Part shown: piece by piece, positions 55,454 to 64,000 of the stretch | Numbering within the stretch: position 1 is the first letter of the stretch | Layout: each line of letters starts with the position of its first letter | Assembly: GCA_023384575.1 (NCBI GenBank) | Contig: JAHDVP010000022.1 | Coordinates: forward strand, 1 to 64,000 | Reading direction: 5' to 3' | Source of the DNA: Acidobacteriota bacterium | Lineage (GTDB): Bacteria > Acidobacteriota > Vicinamibacteria > Vicinamibacterales > JAFNAJ01 | Length of the DNA stretch: 64,000 bases | Notes under the pieces: model-generated | Databases searched by the model: none | What the model was told of the DNA's origin: nothing | Seen by the model: the letters and a program-made list of their open reading frames with translations, nothing else | Translations under genes and position numbers: made by a program

Positions 55454-56452
55454 TCACTCGTCGGCGAAGAGCCGGGCGATTTCCGCGCGGTCGTCCGTGT
55501 AGCCGAGCATCACCATGAGGGCCATCCGGGCGGCGGGGCCCGAGCGTCGACCCGCCGGTACGACGCCGAGCGGCAGCAGACCATGCAGGGCGCCCTCATA
55601 AGCGTATCGCGGGCTCACGCTGCCCTCACCGCAGCGCGTCGTCATCGCGACGACGAGGCCGGCGTCGAGGGCCGCGCGCACGCCGGGGACAGCCGCTGCC
55701 GGGACGTTCCCTCGGCCCAGCCCCTCGAGCACGAGACCGCGTGCGCCGCTGGCGGCGATCCAGCGCAACCACCGGTCGTCGGTCCCCGCCACGACCTTGA
55801 CGAGATCGACGCGGGTCTCGAGGCGGCGCACGCGCAGGAGGCCGTCGGCGTCGGGCGCGCGCCAGGCGCCCGGGCGACGGAGGTCGCGCCGGAACAGGAC
55901 CTGGCCCGCATCGACCACGCCCAGGGGGCCGAACTCCGGGGCGTCGAACGACCGCGTCGATTCCGAGTGCACCTTGCGGACGTCGGCGGCCGCGTAGATG
56001 CGCTCGTGCATGACGACGAGCACCCCCCGGCCACGAGCCGAGGCCGTCGAGACGACCCGGATGGCGTCGAGCAGGTGACCGGCTCCGTCCCAGCTCGGTT
56101 CCGACGAGGTCCGGATGGCCCCGACAATCGCCACCGGCTTGTCGGTGACCAGCGCCAGATCGAGCAACGCGGCGGTTTCTTCGATGGTGTCGGTGCCGTG
56201 CGTGATCACGACGCCGTCGACGTCGGGCCGCTCGAGCCACGCGCCGACGCGCCGCGCGAGACGCCACATCTGTTCCGGCGTCATGTGCGGGCCGGGCAAC
56301 CGGCCGAAGTCGTCGACCTCGACGTCGGCGAGCCGGTCCACGCCGGGCACACGCGCGAGCACCTCGTGCCCCGAGAGCGCCGGCACGGCCGCTCCCGTGG
56401 CGGGGTCGACCTGCATCGCGATCGTCCCGCCCGTGAAGACGATGACGATCAT
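55454..56452 (-). CDS. L-asparaginase
   Basis: A 332-residue type I/II-like asparaginase with no signal peptide. Both catalytic threonine motifs are present: IVIVFTGGTIAMQVDPATGA at the start and VVITHGTDTIEETAALLDLA near 90. AIVGAIRTSSEPSWDGAGHL, RGVLVVMHERIYAAADVRKV and VLEGLGRGNVPAAAVPGV follow. It hydrolyses asparagine to aspartate and ammonia, probably in the cytoplasm. The start overlaps the thrC stop by four bases, so aspartate-family metabolism is grouped here. Confidence 0.92.
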   Translation of the reverse strand: MIVIVFTGGTIAMQVDPATGAAVPALSGHEVLARVPGVDRLADVEVDDFGRLPGPHMTPEQMWRLARRVGAWLERPDVDGVVITHGTDTIEETAALLDLALVTDKPVAIVGAIRTSSEPSWDGAGHLLDAIRVVSTASARGRGVLVVMHERIYAAADVRKVHSESTRSFDAPEFGPLGVVDAGQVLFRRDLRRPGAWRAPDADGLLRVRRLETRVDLVKVVAGTDDRWLRWIAASGARGLVLEGLGRGNVPAAAVPGVRAALDAGLVVAMTTRCGEGSVSPRYAYEGALHGLLPLGVVPAGRRSGPAARMALMVMLGYTDDRAEIARLFADE

Positions 56453-57639
56453 CCGAGGACGTCCAGGTACTTCAGCGCTCCGCCCGTGTTGAAGAGCACG
56501 ACGGTGTCGTCGGGGCCGACGCGCCGGGCCCGCAGCAACTGCTTGAGCGCGTCGAGGGCCGCCCCGCCTTCCGGCGCGGCGCTCACGCCCTCGGTGGCGC
56601 CGATCTCCCGCATGCCGGCCACCATGTCGGCGTCGGTGACGGCGAGCGCCGTGCCCCCGCTCTCGCGGACGGCGCGCAGCACGAGGAAGTCGCCGATGGC
56701 ACGGGGCACGCGCAGTCCGTCGGCGACGGTGTGCGCGTTCTCCCAGGGGGCCGCTCGCTCGGTGCCCTGCTCGAACGCGCGGACGATGGGTGCGCACCCG
56801 GCGGCCTGCACGCTGACCATGCGGGGGCGGCGGGTGCCCTCCGGGATCCACCCGATGGCTTCGAGCTCGTCGAACGCCTTCCACATGCCGACCATCCCGG
56901 TGCCGCCGCCGGTCGGGTAGAGGATCCAGTCGGGCAGCGTCCAGCCGAGCTGTTCGGCGAGCTCGTAGGCCATCGTCTTCTTGCCCTCGATGCGATAGGG
57001 CTCCTTGAGGGTCGAGACGTCGTACCAGCCGAGAGGGCCCCCGCGTTCCGCCGCGACGCGTCCGGCGTCGGTGATCAGCCCGTCGACGAGCGTGACCTCG
57101 GCGCCGTACAGCTCGCACTCCCTGATGAAGGGCCCCTTCACGTCGCGGGGCATGAACACGTGGGCGGCGAGCCCGGCGCAGGCGGCGTAGGCGGCGAGCG
57201 CGTTGGCGGCGTTTCCCGCCGAGGGCACCGACAGGGCCGCTGCCCCGAGTGCCAGGGCCCGCGTCACGGCAGTCGACTGTCCGCGCGCCTTGAAGGAGTT
57301 CGTCGGGTTCAGCGACTCGTCCTTGATGTAGAGCCGGGACAGGCCGAGGCGGCTCCCGAGGCGGGTCGCGTGGACGAGCGGCGTGAAGCCCTCGCCGAGC
57401 GTGACGGGCGTCTCGCCCTCGAACACCGGCAGCAGCTCGCGGTAGCGCCACATGGTGGGCGGGCGGCCGCGGAGCGTCTCGCGCGGCCACGTGCGGGCGC
57501 CCGCGAGGTCGTAGCGGACGAGCAGGGGCGCGCCGCACGCACACAGGTGGTGGCGGGCGCGGGCGTCGAACGGGCCCGCGCCACAGGGGACCGAGCACTC
57601 GAGGTGCGAGAAGAACGAGGCGGCCGAGGATCCGGTCAC
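56449..57639 (-). CDS. thrC: Threonine synthase
   Basis: A 396-residue PLP enzyme that converts O-phosphohomoserine to threonine. A Cys-rich N-terminus (CSVPCGAG, HHLCACGAPLLVRYDL) looks like a zinc ribbon, as in one class of threonine synthases. ETPVTLGEGFTPLVHATRLG and YIKDESLNPTNSFKARGQST hold the PLP Lys. SVPSAGNAANALAAYAACAG, YPTGGGTGMVGMWKAFDELE and EGVSAAPEGGAALDALKQLL follow. The GTG at 57639 lies just after frr. Confidence 0.93.
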   Translation of the reverse strand: MTGSSAASFFSHLECSVPCGAGPFDARARHHLCACGAPLLVRYDLAGARTWPRETLRGRPPTMWRYRELLPVFEGETPVTLGEGFTPLVHATRLGSRLGLSRLYIKDESLNPTNSFKARGQSTAVTRALALGAAALSVPSAGNAANALAAYAACAGLAAHVFMPRDVKGPFIRECELYGAEVTLVDGLITDAGRVAAERGGPLGWYDVSTLKEPYRIEGKKTMAYELAEQLGWTLPDWILYPTGGGTGMVGMWKAFDELEAIGWIPEGTRRPRMVSVQAAGCAPIVRAFEQGTERAAPWENAHTVADGLRVPRAIGDFLVLRAVRESGGTALAVTDADMVAGMREIGATEGVSAAPEGGAALDALKQLLRARRVGPDDTVVLFNTGGALKYLDVLG

Positions 57640-57642
57640 GGG

Positions 57643-58215
57643 TCAATGCCTCGCGAGGAGATCGGCGTCCTTCTTCTTCTGGAGATCGTCGATGATGCCG
57701 ATCTGCTGGTCGGTCAGCTTCTGCACCTCGTCGAGCGCCCGGCGCTCGTCGTCTTCGGAGATGATCGAGTCGCGGCCCATCTTCTTCAGCCGATCGTTCG
57801 CCTCGCGCCTGACCAGGCGTACGCCGTTGCGTCCCTCTTCGGCCATCCTGTGCACGAGCCGAGACAGCTCCTTGCGCCGTTCCTCGGTCAGCGGCGGAAG
57901 GGGGATGCGGATGATCTTTCCGTCGTTCGACGGGTTGAGCCCGAGGTTGGCCACGCGAATCGCCTTCTCGATGGCCGTCATCAGCGACGGGTCGAAGGGC
58001 TGGGCGACGATGGTCGTCGGCTCCGGGATCGAGAGGCTCGCGACCTGAGTGAGGGGAACCGTCGTGCCGTACGCGTCCACGTGGACCGAGTCGAGGATCG
58101 TCACCGACGGGCGTCCGGTCCGGACGCCGGCGAGTTCGCGTCGCACGTGGTCGAGCACGGCCTCCATGCGCTTGCGCGCGTCGGCGTGCAGGGTCTTGAC
58201 GTCTGTGGCATCCAT
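57643..58215 (-). CDS. frr: Ribosome recycling factor
   Basis: A 190-residue RRF that, with EF-G, splits post-termination ribosomes. RKRMEAVLDHVRRELAGVRT near 15, RVANLGLNPSNDGKIIRIPL, PLTEERRKELSRLVHRMAEE and the long C-terminal helices are complete. It follows pyrH by 39 bases in the conserved rpsB-tsf-pyrH-frr order. Confidence 0.99.
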   Translation of the reverse strand: MDATDVKTLHADARKRMEAVLDHVRRELAGVRTGRPSVTILDSVHVDAYGTTVPLTQVASLSIPEPTTIVAQPFDPSLMTAIEKAIRVANLGLNPSNDGKIIRIPLPPLTEERRKELSRLVHRMAEEGRNGVRLVRREANDRLKKMGRDSIISEDDERRALDEVQKLTDQQIGIIDDLQKKKDADLLARH

Positions 58216-58254
58216 CGCGGTTCCACTCCAGTGAAAGGGTCGAGCGACGCGGCG

Positions 58255-58971
58255 TCAGGTCGTGACGACCGAGCCGATCGGCTCGCCGAGCACGGCCCGC
58301 CGGAGGTTGCCCGGCGTGCGCAGGTTGAAGACGACGATTGGCAGCTTGTTGTCCATGCACAGCGTGATGGCGGTCGAGTCCATCACCCCGAGTCCCTGCT
58401 CGATGACACTCAGATACGAGATGCGGTCGTACCGCGTGGCGTCGGGCACTCGCATCGGGTCGGCCGAGTAGATGCCGTCGACCTTCGTGGCCTTCATGAT
58501 CACGTCGGCCTTGATCTCCATCGCGCGCAGCGCGGCGGCCGTGTCGGTCGTGAAGTAGGGGTTGCCCGTTCCGGCCGCGAAGATCACGACGCGTCCCTTC
58601 TCGAGGTGGCGGATGGCCCGTCGGCGGATGAACGGTTCGGCGACGGCCCGCATCTCGATGGCCGTGACGACCCGTGTGACGACGTCCTGATTCTCGAGTG
58701 CGTCCTGCAGCGCTAGGCCGTTGATGACCGTCGCCAGCATTCCCATGTAGTCGGCCGTGGCGCGATCCATGCCGCGCGCGCTCGCCGCCACGCCGCGGAA
58801 GATGTTGCCGCCCCCAATCACGCACGCCGTCTCGACGCCGAGCGCCTGCACCTCGGCGATGTCGCGCGCGATCTGCGTCGCCACGTCGGGGTCGATGCCA
58901 AAGCCCTGATCGCCCATGAGGGCTTCTCCGGACAGCTTCAGGAGGACGCGGCGGTAGGCGGGCGACGGCAT
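58255..58971 (-). CDS. pyrH: Uridylate kinase PyrH
   Basis: A 238-residue bacterial UMP kinase of the amino-acid-kinase fold. [60 protein letters not shown] and [20 protein letters not shown] are the substrate and phosphate loops. It makes UDP for nucleotide pools and cell wall precursors. It lies between frr and tsf; a strong hairpin upstream suggests separate control from tsf. Confidence 0.98.
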   Translation of the reverse strand: MPSPAYRRVLLKLSGEALMGDQGFGIDPDVATQIARDIAEVQALGVETACVIGGGNIFRGVAASARGMDRATADYMGMLATVINGLALQDALENQDVVTRVVTAIEMRAVAEPFIRRRAIRHLEKGRVVIFAAGTGNPYFTTDTAAALRAMEIKADVIMKATKVDGIYSADPMRVPDATRYDRISYLSVIEQGLGVMDSTAITLCMDNKLPIVVFNLRTPGNLRRAVLGEPIGSVVTT

Positions 58972-59040
58972 ACGAGACCGAATTATAGTGCGCGCGCGGC
59001 CGGTCGGCCGAGGATTCCGAAGGGGAGGGGAAAGAGGGGC

Positions 59041-59071
59041 GCCGGGCCGACCTCGCGTCGGTCGGCCCGGC
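59041..59071 (-). terminator. Strong hairpin after tsf, probable terminator
   Basis: A perfect 12-bp stem (GCCGGGCCGACC at 59041-59052, GGTCGGCCCGGC at 59060-59071) 24 bases after the tsf stop. On the minus strand it is followed by GCCCCTCTTTCCCC, a weak T-tract, so termination may be partial, leaving pyrH-frr coupled at lower level. Confidence 0.65.
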
Positions 59072-59094
59072 CGTGGGGCGAAGGCGACGTCGGC

Positions 59095-59958
59095 TCAGGC
59101 CGCCTCGCCGACCTTCAGCCGCGCGAACCGCGCGACGCGGATGCCGGTGCCGAGCGTACGGGCCGCCTGCGCGATCACCTCGGCGACCTTCACCTTCGGC
59201 TCGCGGATCGACGGCTGATCGACGAGCACGACCTGCTCGAAGAAGCTGCCAAGCTTGCCGTCGACGATCTTCTCGACGACGGCCGGCGGCTTGCCCGTGC
59301 CTTCCATCTGGCCCCGGTAGATGGCCTTCTCACGATCGAGGACGTCGGCCGGGACATCGTCGCGGGTCAGGTACTGCGGCGAGGCCGCCGCCACCTGCAT
59401 CGCGATCTCCTTCACCAGCGTCTTGAACTCTTCGCGGCCGGCGGCCGCCGGATCGTCGACGGCGACCTCCACCATGACGCCGATCTTGCCGCCGAGGTGC
59501 AGGTACTGCCCGATCACGCCCGTCGTCGCGTACCGCGCGAACCGCGGGACGGCCATGTTCTCTCCGAGCTTCGCGATGGCCGTCGCCACCCGCTGGCCGA
59601 TGGGCCCGTTCGGGTCGGCGACCCACGCGTCGGTGGCCCGATCGCCGGCTTCGGCGATGGCCACGGCGGCGTCGCGCACGAGGCTCTGGAAGTCGTCGGT
59701 GCGCGCGACGAAGTCCGACTCGCAGTTGACCTCGACGAGCACCCCGACCGTTCCATCGTCACTCAGGAAGGTGCCGACGAGCCCCTCGCTCGTCGATCGC
59801 CCCGCCTTCTTCGCCACCTGCGCCAGGCCCCGCGTGCGAAGCAGCGTGATCGCCTGCTCGACATCGCCGTTGGTCTCGACGAGGACGCTCTTGCACTCCA
59901 TCATGCCGGCGCCGGTGCGATCGCGCAGCGCCTTGACCTCAGCGGCCGTGATTGCCAT
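59095..59958 (-). CDS. tsf: Elongation factor Ts
   Basis: A 287-residue EF-Ts, the GDP exchange factor of EF-Tu. MAITAAEVKALRDRTGAGMM with the Thr-Asp-Val-type motif MECKSVLVETNGDVEQAI, VEVNCESDFVARTDDFQSLV, and a complete C-terminal dimer region (AMQVAAASPQYLTRDDVPAD, EQVVLVDQPSIREPKVKVAE) are present. The ATG at 59958 is preferred over the longer frame to 60072, which adds low-complexity residues. Confidence 0.98.
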   Translation of the reverse strand: MAITAAEVKALRDRTGAGMMECKSVLVETNGDVEQAITLLRTRGLAQVAKKAGRSTSEGLVGTFLSDDGTVGVLVEVNCESDFVARTDDFQSLVRDAAVAIAEAGDRATDAWVADPNGPIGQRVATAIAKLGENMAVPRFARYATTGVIGQYLHLGGKIGVMVEVAVDDPAAAGREEFKTLVKEIAMQVAAASPQYLTRDDVPADVLDREKAIYRGQMEGTGKPPAVVEKIVDGKLGSFFEQVVLVDQPSIREPKVKVAEVIAQAARTLGTGIRVARFARLKVGEAA

Positions 59959-60076
59959 GAAGCTCTCTCCACTCGCGCCGCGGGAGGCCGCCGGGGCTCG
60001 ACCGCCCCCGACGCCCGCGGCGTCAGTTCCGGATGTCACACGAGCGCGCCCCGGTCGCCGGCGCGCGTACACAGGA

Positions 60077-60107
60077 AGCGCCGGCAGGACCCCGTCCGAC
60101 CGGCGCT
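60077..60107 (-). other. Hairpin in the rpsB-tsf spacer
   Basis: An 8-bp stem (AGCGCCGG at 60077-60084, CCGGCGCT at 60100-60107) with a 15-base loop. There is no T-run, so it is not a clear terminator; it could be a processing or attenuation site between rpsB and tsf. Confidence 0.4.
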
Positions 60108-60122
60108 CGTTCGTCCCGCCCC

Positions 60123-60944
60123 TCAGACGGAGGTGGGCGATGGCGTCTCTGAGGTGTCCGGCGTCAGCCCCTGATCGGCCCGGACCGGCCGCGGTCCGCG
60201 CTGCTGCGCCCGGACGACGCCCGGCTCGCCGGCCTCGGGCGCCTCACCCTGCGTCGACTCGCGGGCCATGCGCCCGTGCAGGGCCGCGTCGGCCACGCGT
60301 GAGGCGAAGAGCCGAATCGCCCGCAGGGCGTCGTCGTTGCCGGGGATGGGGAAGTCGATCTGCTCGGGGTCGCAGTTGGTGTCGACGATGCCGATGACGG
60401 GGATCTTGAGCTTGCGCGCCTCGTCGACGGCAATCTGCTCGTGCCGGGTGTCGACGACGAAGAGGGCGTCGGGCAGCTTCGCCATGTGGCGGATGCCGTC
60501 GAGGTTCTTCTGGAGCTTGCGCTTCTCCTTCTCGATCCGCGCGATCTCCTTCTTCGACAGCGTTTCGTACCGGCCATCCGTGCTCATGGCCTCGAGCTCG
60601 CGCAACCGCGTGAGGCTGCGCTGGATCGTCGTGAAGTTCGTGAGCAACCCGCCGAGCCACCGCTCGTTGACGTAGTGCATGCCGCAGCGTTGCGCTTCTT
60701 CCGAGATCGCGTCCTGGGCCTGGCGCTTGGTCCCGACGAAGAGCAGGGTGCGCCCTTCGGCGGCGAGCGACGAGACGAACTCCTCGGCCTGGCGGAACAA
60801 CCTCGCGGTCTTGCTGAGGTCGATGATGTAGATGCCGTTGCGCTGGCCGAAGATGTACTCCTTCATCTTCGGGTTCCACCGCTTGGTCTGGTGGCCGAAG
60901 TGAACTCCCGCCTCCAACAAGTCTTTGACAGCGATCGGGGTCAA
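60123..60944 (-). CDS. rpsB: 30S ribosomal protein S2
   Basis: A 273-residue S2. [80 protein letters not shown] and [20 protein letters not shown] are family blocks; the last 40 residues are a Gln/Pro/Thr-rich tail. The TTG at 60944, preceded by GGAGGAAGC, gives the expected start; no ATG fits. It opens the rpsB-tsf-pyrH-frr order and follows rpsI. Confidence 0.97.
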   Translation of the reverse strand: MTPIAVKDLLEAGVHFGHQTKRWNPKMKEYIFGQRNGIYIIDLSKTARLFRQAEEFVSSLAAEGRTLLFVGTKRQAQDAISEEAQRCGMHYVNERWLGGLLTNFTTIQRSLTRLRELEAMSTDGRYETLSKKEIARIEKEKRKLQKNLDGIRHMAKLPDALFVVDTRHEQIAVDEARKLKIPVIGIVDTNCDPEQIDFPIPGNDDALRAIRLFASRVADAALHGRMARESTQGEAPEAGEPGVVRAQQRGPRPVRADQGLTPDTSETPSPTSV

Positions 60945-60984
60945 GCTTCCTCCAAGAACTCTCGAATGCCGTGATGAACCGCGG

Positions 60985-61377
60985 CTAGCGCTTGCTGAAC
61001 TGGAACCGCTTGCGTGCACCGGCCAGGCCGTACTTCTTGCGTTCCTTGGCCCGCGGATCGCGCGTGAGCAGCCCGTGCTTCTTCAACTGGGGCCGCAGCT
61101 CGGCGTTGTACTCGACGAGCGCCCGCGCGATGCCCAGCCGGAGCGCCCCCGCCTGACCGACGATGCCGCCGCCCGTGGTGGTCGCCATGATGTCGAACTT
61201 GTCGGCGACCTCCGTCAGCACGAGGGGCTGGCGAATCAGCATGCGCACGGTGTCGGTGGGATAGGTGGCCTCGACCGGCTTGGCATTGACGACGATCGCC
61301 CCCGTGCCGGGCCGGAGGAACACGCGGGCGGTGGACGACTTGCGGCGGCCGGTGCCGTAGTACTGAGCGACTGTCAC
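60985..61377 (-). CDS. rpsI: 30S ribosomal protein S9
   Basis: A 130-residue S9 whose C-terminal tail reaches the P-site t[23 protein letters not shown] at the start, [20 protein letters not shown] and the C-terminal [20 protein letters not shown] with final FSKR are complete. The GTG at 61377 lies one base after the rplM stop, so it is translationally coupled. Confidence 0.99.
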   Translation of the reverse strand: MTVAQYYGTGRRKSSTARVFLRPGTGAIVVNAKPVEATYPTDTVRMLIRQPLVLTEVADKFDIMATTTGGGIVGQAGALRLGIARALVEYNAELRPQLKKHGLLTRDPRAKERKKYGLAGARKRFQFSKR

Positions 61378-61378
61378 G

Positions 61379-61810
61379 TCAGGCAACCTCGAACTGGGTG
61401 GGTTTCTGGGCCACGTGCGGATGGTCCGGCCCCTCGTAGACCTTGAGCTTCCGATACATCGCGTCGCCAAGGGGCGACTTCGGCAACATGCCCCGCACGG
61501 CCTCTTCGACGAGGCGCGCCGGCCGCTTCTTGCGCACGTCCTTCGCCCGCTCCTCGCGCAACCCGCCCTCGTAGCCCGAGTGGTAGCGATAGAGCTTCTG
61601 GTCGTCCTTCCTGCCGGTGAGCCGCACGGTCGCGGCATTGACGACGATGACGTGGTCGCCGGTGTCGATGAACGGGGTGTAGACGGCCTTGTGCTTGCCC
61701 TGCAACAACTTGGCGGCCGCACTGGCCACCCGTCCGAGGACCTGGCCCCCGGCATCGATCACGTGCCACCGCTTCTCGACGGCGGCGGCGCTCGGCACGA
61801 ACGTACGCAT
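61379..61810 (-). CDS. rplM: 50S ribosomal protein L13
   Basis: A 143-residue L13, an early 50S assembly protein. [60 protein letters not shown] and [20 protein letters not shown] are family blocks. The ATG at 61810 has AAAGGGA upstream, better than the ATG at 61834. It is the first gene of the rplM-rpsI transcript, with a clear sigma-70 promoter. Confidence 0.99.
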   Translation of the reverse strand: MRTFVPSAAAVEKRWHVIDAGGQVLGRVASAAAKLLQGKHKAVYTPFIDTGDHVIVVNAATVRLTGRKDDQKLYRYHSGYEGGLREERAKDVRKKRPARLVEEAVRGMLPKSPLGDAMYRKLKVYEGPDHPHVAQKPTQFEVA

Positions 61811-61850
61811 GAGATCCCTTTCAGCCGTAGACAAACGACGGCAAACAGAG

Positions 61851-61879
61851 AGGATACTGCGCTCTCACGTCGCTGTCAA
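61851..61879 (-). promoter_or_regulatory. Sigma-70 promoter of rplM-rpsI
   Basis: On the minus strand: TTGACA (61874-61879), a 17-base spacer and TATCCT (61851-61856), about 40 bases before the rplM ATG. Confidence 0.8.
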
Positions 61880-62154
61880 CTGAGGCACGCGGAGGCACGC
61901 AGAACCCGACCGACGCGTCCCGCAGGCGGGGGACGGAACGCGAAAGACGGATGACGCCCCGACGACACGGGGCGACGGTCGGCCGGACGGCAGTGTAGCG
62001 CACCCTCCCGTTGCCTGTCACCCGCGGCGATCACGAATTGCGTCGGTGCCGGCCCAGAATCGTTTACGAAATTGCCATTTCACGCCAGTGTGCCCGCTCC
62101 GCTCACGTCTCCAGATCGGCCAGTGGCGCGCCATTCCGTGGCCTCGACAGGGGA

Positions 62155-62170
62155 TGGCATTGCCCTTGCC
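62155..62170 (+). promoter_or_regulatory. Candidate sigma-54 promoter of pilMNO
   Basis: TGGCATTGCCCTTGCC matches TGGCACG-N4-TTGCW, with GG and GC cores exactly 12 bases apart and mismatches only at weak positions. It lies about 90 bases before the pilM start. The rest of the 61811-62258 spacer holds the rplM promoter, a short CGCCCCG/CGGGGCG hairpin near 61964, and nothing else that I can name. Confidence 0.55.
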
Positions 62171-62258
62171 TCCCTTTCGGGCCGGGGCGGTGCCCCAGCG
62201 GTCAGGACCCGCCCGGGTCGACACGACAGCCGGGCGCTTTCGAAGGCGAGGTTCTCCG

Positions 62259-63335
62259 GTGTTCCGAAAAGCCAAGTCGGTCGTCGGGCTCGATATCGGA
62301 TCGAGCGCGGTCAAGGCGGTCGAGTTGAAGCCGTCCGGCAAGGGCCACAAGGTCGTGGCGTTCGGCAGCGAGCCGATCCCCGCCGACAGCATCGTCGATG
62401 GCGCCATCATCGACGGCGCGGCCGTGGCCGACGCCATTCGCCGGCTCTTCGAGACCCACGGGATCAAGGACAAGGACGTCTGCGCATCGCTCTCGGGCAA
62501 TGCCGTGATCGTCAAGAAGATCACCCTGCCCCCGATGAGCGAAGCGGAACTCGCCGAGTCCATCTACTGGGAAGCCGAGCAGTACATTCCCTTCGACATC
62601 CAGGACGTCAGCCTCGACTACCAGATCGTGTCCGGCGGCGCGGCAGGCAAGGGCAAAGCCGCCCCCGGCACGGGGATGGAAGTGCTGCTCGTCGCGGCGA
62701 AGAAGGAGAAGATCGCCGACTACACCGGGGTGATCGCCCAGGCCGGTCGAACCCCGGTCATCGTCGATGTCGACGCCTTCGCCCTGCAGAATGCCTACGA
62801 GGTCAATTACGGGCTCGAGCCCGGCGCCGTCGTGGCGCTCATCGACATCGGCGCCAGCATCACCAGCATCAACATCGTCAGCGGCGAGCAGTCGCTCTTC
62901 ACCCGCGACATCTCCATCGGCGGGCACGCCTACACCGAGGCGCTCCAGAAGGAGCTCCACCTGTCGCAGGAGCAGGCCGAGACCCTCAAGAAGGGGGGGA
63001 CCGCCGTCGACAGCGTCGACTTCGAGCAGGCGCGCCCCGTGCTCCGGGCGGTGACCGACAACGTCCTGCTCGAGATCCAGAAGACCTTCGATTTCTTCCG
63101 GGGCACGACCGGGACCGCGCACATCGACCGCATCGTGCTGAGCGGCGGGGCCTCGCGGGTCGACGGGTTCGCCGAGATGCTCGCCGAGCGCTTCGACGCC
63201 CAGATCGAAGAGTTCGACCCCTTCAAGACGATCGCGTTTGACGCGCAGAAGTTCGGGGTGACGGTCCCCGCCGACGTCGCGGCGACGTCGGCCGTGGCCG
63301 TTGGCCTCGCGCTGCGCCGGGTGAACGACCGATGA
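62259..63335 (+). CDS. pilM: Type IV pilus assembly protein PilM
   Basis: A 358-residue actin-like cytoplasmic ATPase-fold protein that binds PilN in the pilus alignment complex. VVGLDIGSSAVKAVELKPSG is the phosphate-1 motif. LPPMSEAELAESIYWEAEQY, VALIDIGASITSINIVSGEQ and RIVLSGGASRVDGFAEMLAE are the other family blocks. The GTG at 62259 has GAGG about eight bases upstream and matches the conserved N-terminus; a longer frame from 62046 is low-complexity. It overlaps pilN by four bases. Confidence 0.96.
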   Translation: MFRKAKSVVGLDIGSSAVKAVELKPSGKGHKVVAFGSEPIPADSIVDGAIIDGAAVADAIRRLFETHGIKDKDVCASLSGNAVIVKKITLPPMSEAELAESIYWEAEQYIPFDIQDVSLDYQIVSGGAAGKGKAAPGTGMEVLLVAAKKEKIADYTGVIAQAGRTPVIVDVDAFALQNAYEVNYGLEPGAVVALIDIGASITSINIVSGEQSLFTRDISIGGHAYTEALQKELHLSQEQAETLKKGGTAVDSVDFEQARPVLRAVTDNVLLEIQKTFDFFRGTTGTAHIDRIVLSGGASRVDGFAEMLAERFDAQIEEFDPFKTIAFDAQKFGVTVPADVAATSAVAVGLALRRVNDR

Positions 63336-63937
63336 TCCGCATCAACCTCCTCGCCGTCGAACGCAAGCCCAAGGGGCCCTCCGGCCTCGATCTCGTCCGG
63401 AACCCCCTGTGGCTGGTCCTGATCCTCGTCGTGGCGACCGCCGCGGGGCTCGGCTGGCGCTTCCTGTCGCTGCAGCAGGTGTCGGCCGGTCTCGACCGCG
63501 ACATCCAGCAGGCGCGCCAGGAAGCGGAGAGCCTGCGCGCCGTGCTCGAGAAGGTCGAGCAGGCCGAGGCCCGGCGCCAGCAGCTGCAGCAGCGTGTCGC
63601 GCTCATCGAAGAACTGCGCCGCAGCCAGAGCGGGCCGGTTCGCCTGCTCGACGAGCTCAGTCGCAGTCTGCCCGACCGCCTCTGGCTCACCCAGCTCCTG
63701 CAGGAGGGCGGCGGTGCCGTGAAGATCGACGGCCGCACGACGTCGCTCACGGCGCTCTCCGACTTCGTGGGCAACCTCGAGCAGTCCGGGTACTTCGCCC
63801 GGCCCGTCGAGATCATCGACAGCCAGGTCGAGACCGACCGCGCCGTCGGCGAGCTGGTCAAGTTCACCGTGCGGGCGCGGTTTGCGCCGCCGGCCGACGC
63901 GCCGGCCGCCGTGCCCACGACCCAAGGAGCCAATTGA
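63332..63937 (+). CDS. pilN: Type IV pilus assembly protein PilN
   Basis: A 201-residue inner-membrane protein. The cytoplasmic MIRINLLAVERKPKG is the PilM-binding peptide. A membrane helix (about 24-42, LWLVLILVVATAAGLGWRF), a coiled coil (QQARQEAESLRAVLEKVEQA, EARRQQLQQRVALIEELRRS), and a periplasmic ferredoxin-like fold (LPDRLWLTQLLQEGGGAVKI, LEQSGYFARPVEIIDSQVE) follow. It lies between pilM and pilO in the standard order. Confidence 0.96.
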   Translation: MIRINLLAVERKPKGPSGLDLVRNPLWLVLILVVATAAGLGWRFLSLQQVSAGLDRDIQQARQEAESLRAVLEKVEQAEARRQQLQQRVALIEELRRSQSGPVRLLDELSRSLPDRLWLTQLLQEGGGAVKIDGRTTSLTALSDFVGNLEQSGYFARPVEIIDSQVETDRAVGELVKFTVRARFAPPADAPAAVPTTQGAN

Positions 63938-63969
63938 CCGGCCGCGAGGCTGGTGGACGGGTGAGCGCC

Positions 63970-64000
63970 ATGCAATTGAGTCTTTCGAAGCTTCCCTGGT
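63970..64000 (+). CDS. pilO: Type IV pilus assembly protein PilO, 5' fragment
   Basis: Only the first ten residues are in the window: MQLSLSKLPW, which matches the conserved LSKLPW start of PilO. A GTG three codons earlier (63961) is also possible. The position 32 bases after pilN and the order pilM-pilN-pilO support it. The rest lies beyond the window end. Confidence 0.75.
   Translation, partial: MQLSLSKLPW

Noticed and set aside
55454-58825. A 1123-codon minus-strand frame through asparaginase, thrC, frr and pyrH
   Set aside because: It is the asparaginase frame left open upstream by chance; real genes start at 56452, 57639, 58215 and 58971.
60077-60107. Terminator between rpsB and tsf
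   Set aside because: Stem of 8 bp without a T-run; kept only as a low-confidence hairpin.

Overview
The window is about 70% GC and densely coded, with frequent GTG and TTG starts and many stop/start overlaps. It looks like Acidobacteriota, most likely the Vicinamibacteria side. The lineage hints are a VWFA protein of the acidobacterial type (723-1556), an Oar-like TonB-dependent receptor with an N-terminal carboxypeptidase-regulatory fold (11380-14544), and a DUF4390-NtrY-NtrX cassette. This placement is inferred from family knowledge; there is no rRNA in the window. The first 100 bases are homopolymer G/C runs and look like a bad contig end.

Layout. 1-5.2 kb: the 3' end of selB, tatA, the VWFA protein, a geranylgeranyl-reductase-like flavoprotein, two paralogous YflT-like proteins and tonB. 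5.7-11 kb (minus): a DUF885 protein, groEL-groES with a CIRCE operator, and purC with a Fis-type HTH protein. 11.4-16 kb: a large TonB-dependent receptor behind a candidate sigma-54 promoter, then a DUF4097 protein. 16-28.8 kb (plus): LPG-synthase-like membrane protein, nrdR, DUF4390, ntrY-ntrX, then a TPR protein, an RDD protein, pgpA, cinA, thpR, plsY, gpsA and ftsY. 29-39.5 kb (plus): ribE-ribBA, then ffh-rpsP-khpA-rimM-trmD-rplS-rnhB, a TPR protein, an unlisted small membrane protein with an apparent ATT start, a RodZ-like protein and a conserved hypothetical. 39.4-42.5 kb (minus): GHMP kinase, PolX and a small protein. 42.5-48.2 kb (plus): nagZ-ldcA-mpl-murB-murA, which joins murein recycling to UDP-MurNAc synthesis. 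48.2-54 kb (minus): a lipoprotein secretin, LolA, a second PolX with a degenerate polymerase site, an inactive-looking rhodanese, an FmdB-type zinc ribbon, an ACT protein, a small membrane protein and tRNA-Ala(CGC). 54.2 kb: pfkA. 55.4-61.8 kb (minus): asparaginase and thrC, then the translation cluster rplM-rpsI-rpsB-tsf-pyrH-frr. 62.3-64 kb: pilM-pilN-pilO, the inner-membrane platform of a type IV pilus, cut by the window end and preceded by a second candidate sigma-54 promoter.

The gene content is mostly core. The unusual material is in the spacers and in altered active sites. Several spacers carry decayed tandem repeats with a strict 7-base period and different unit sequences. A two-hairpin REP-like element occurs as an inverted pair (1655-1728 and 4026-4098), with a half copy at 55411. 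Two sigma-54-type promoters sit in front of an outer-membrane receptor and a pilus operon, in a window that also encodes NtrY/NtrX. MurA has Asp in place of the fosfomycin-target Cys, and the second PolX has lost polymerase metal ligands but kept its PHP nuclease motifs. No CRISPR array, insertion sequence, phage or obvious new defence system was seen.
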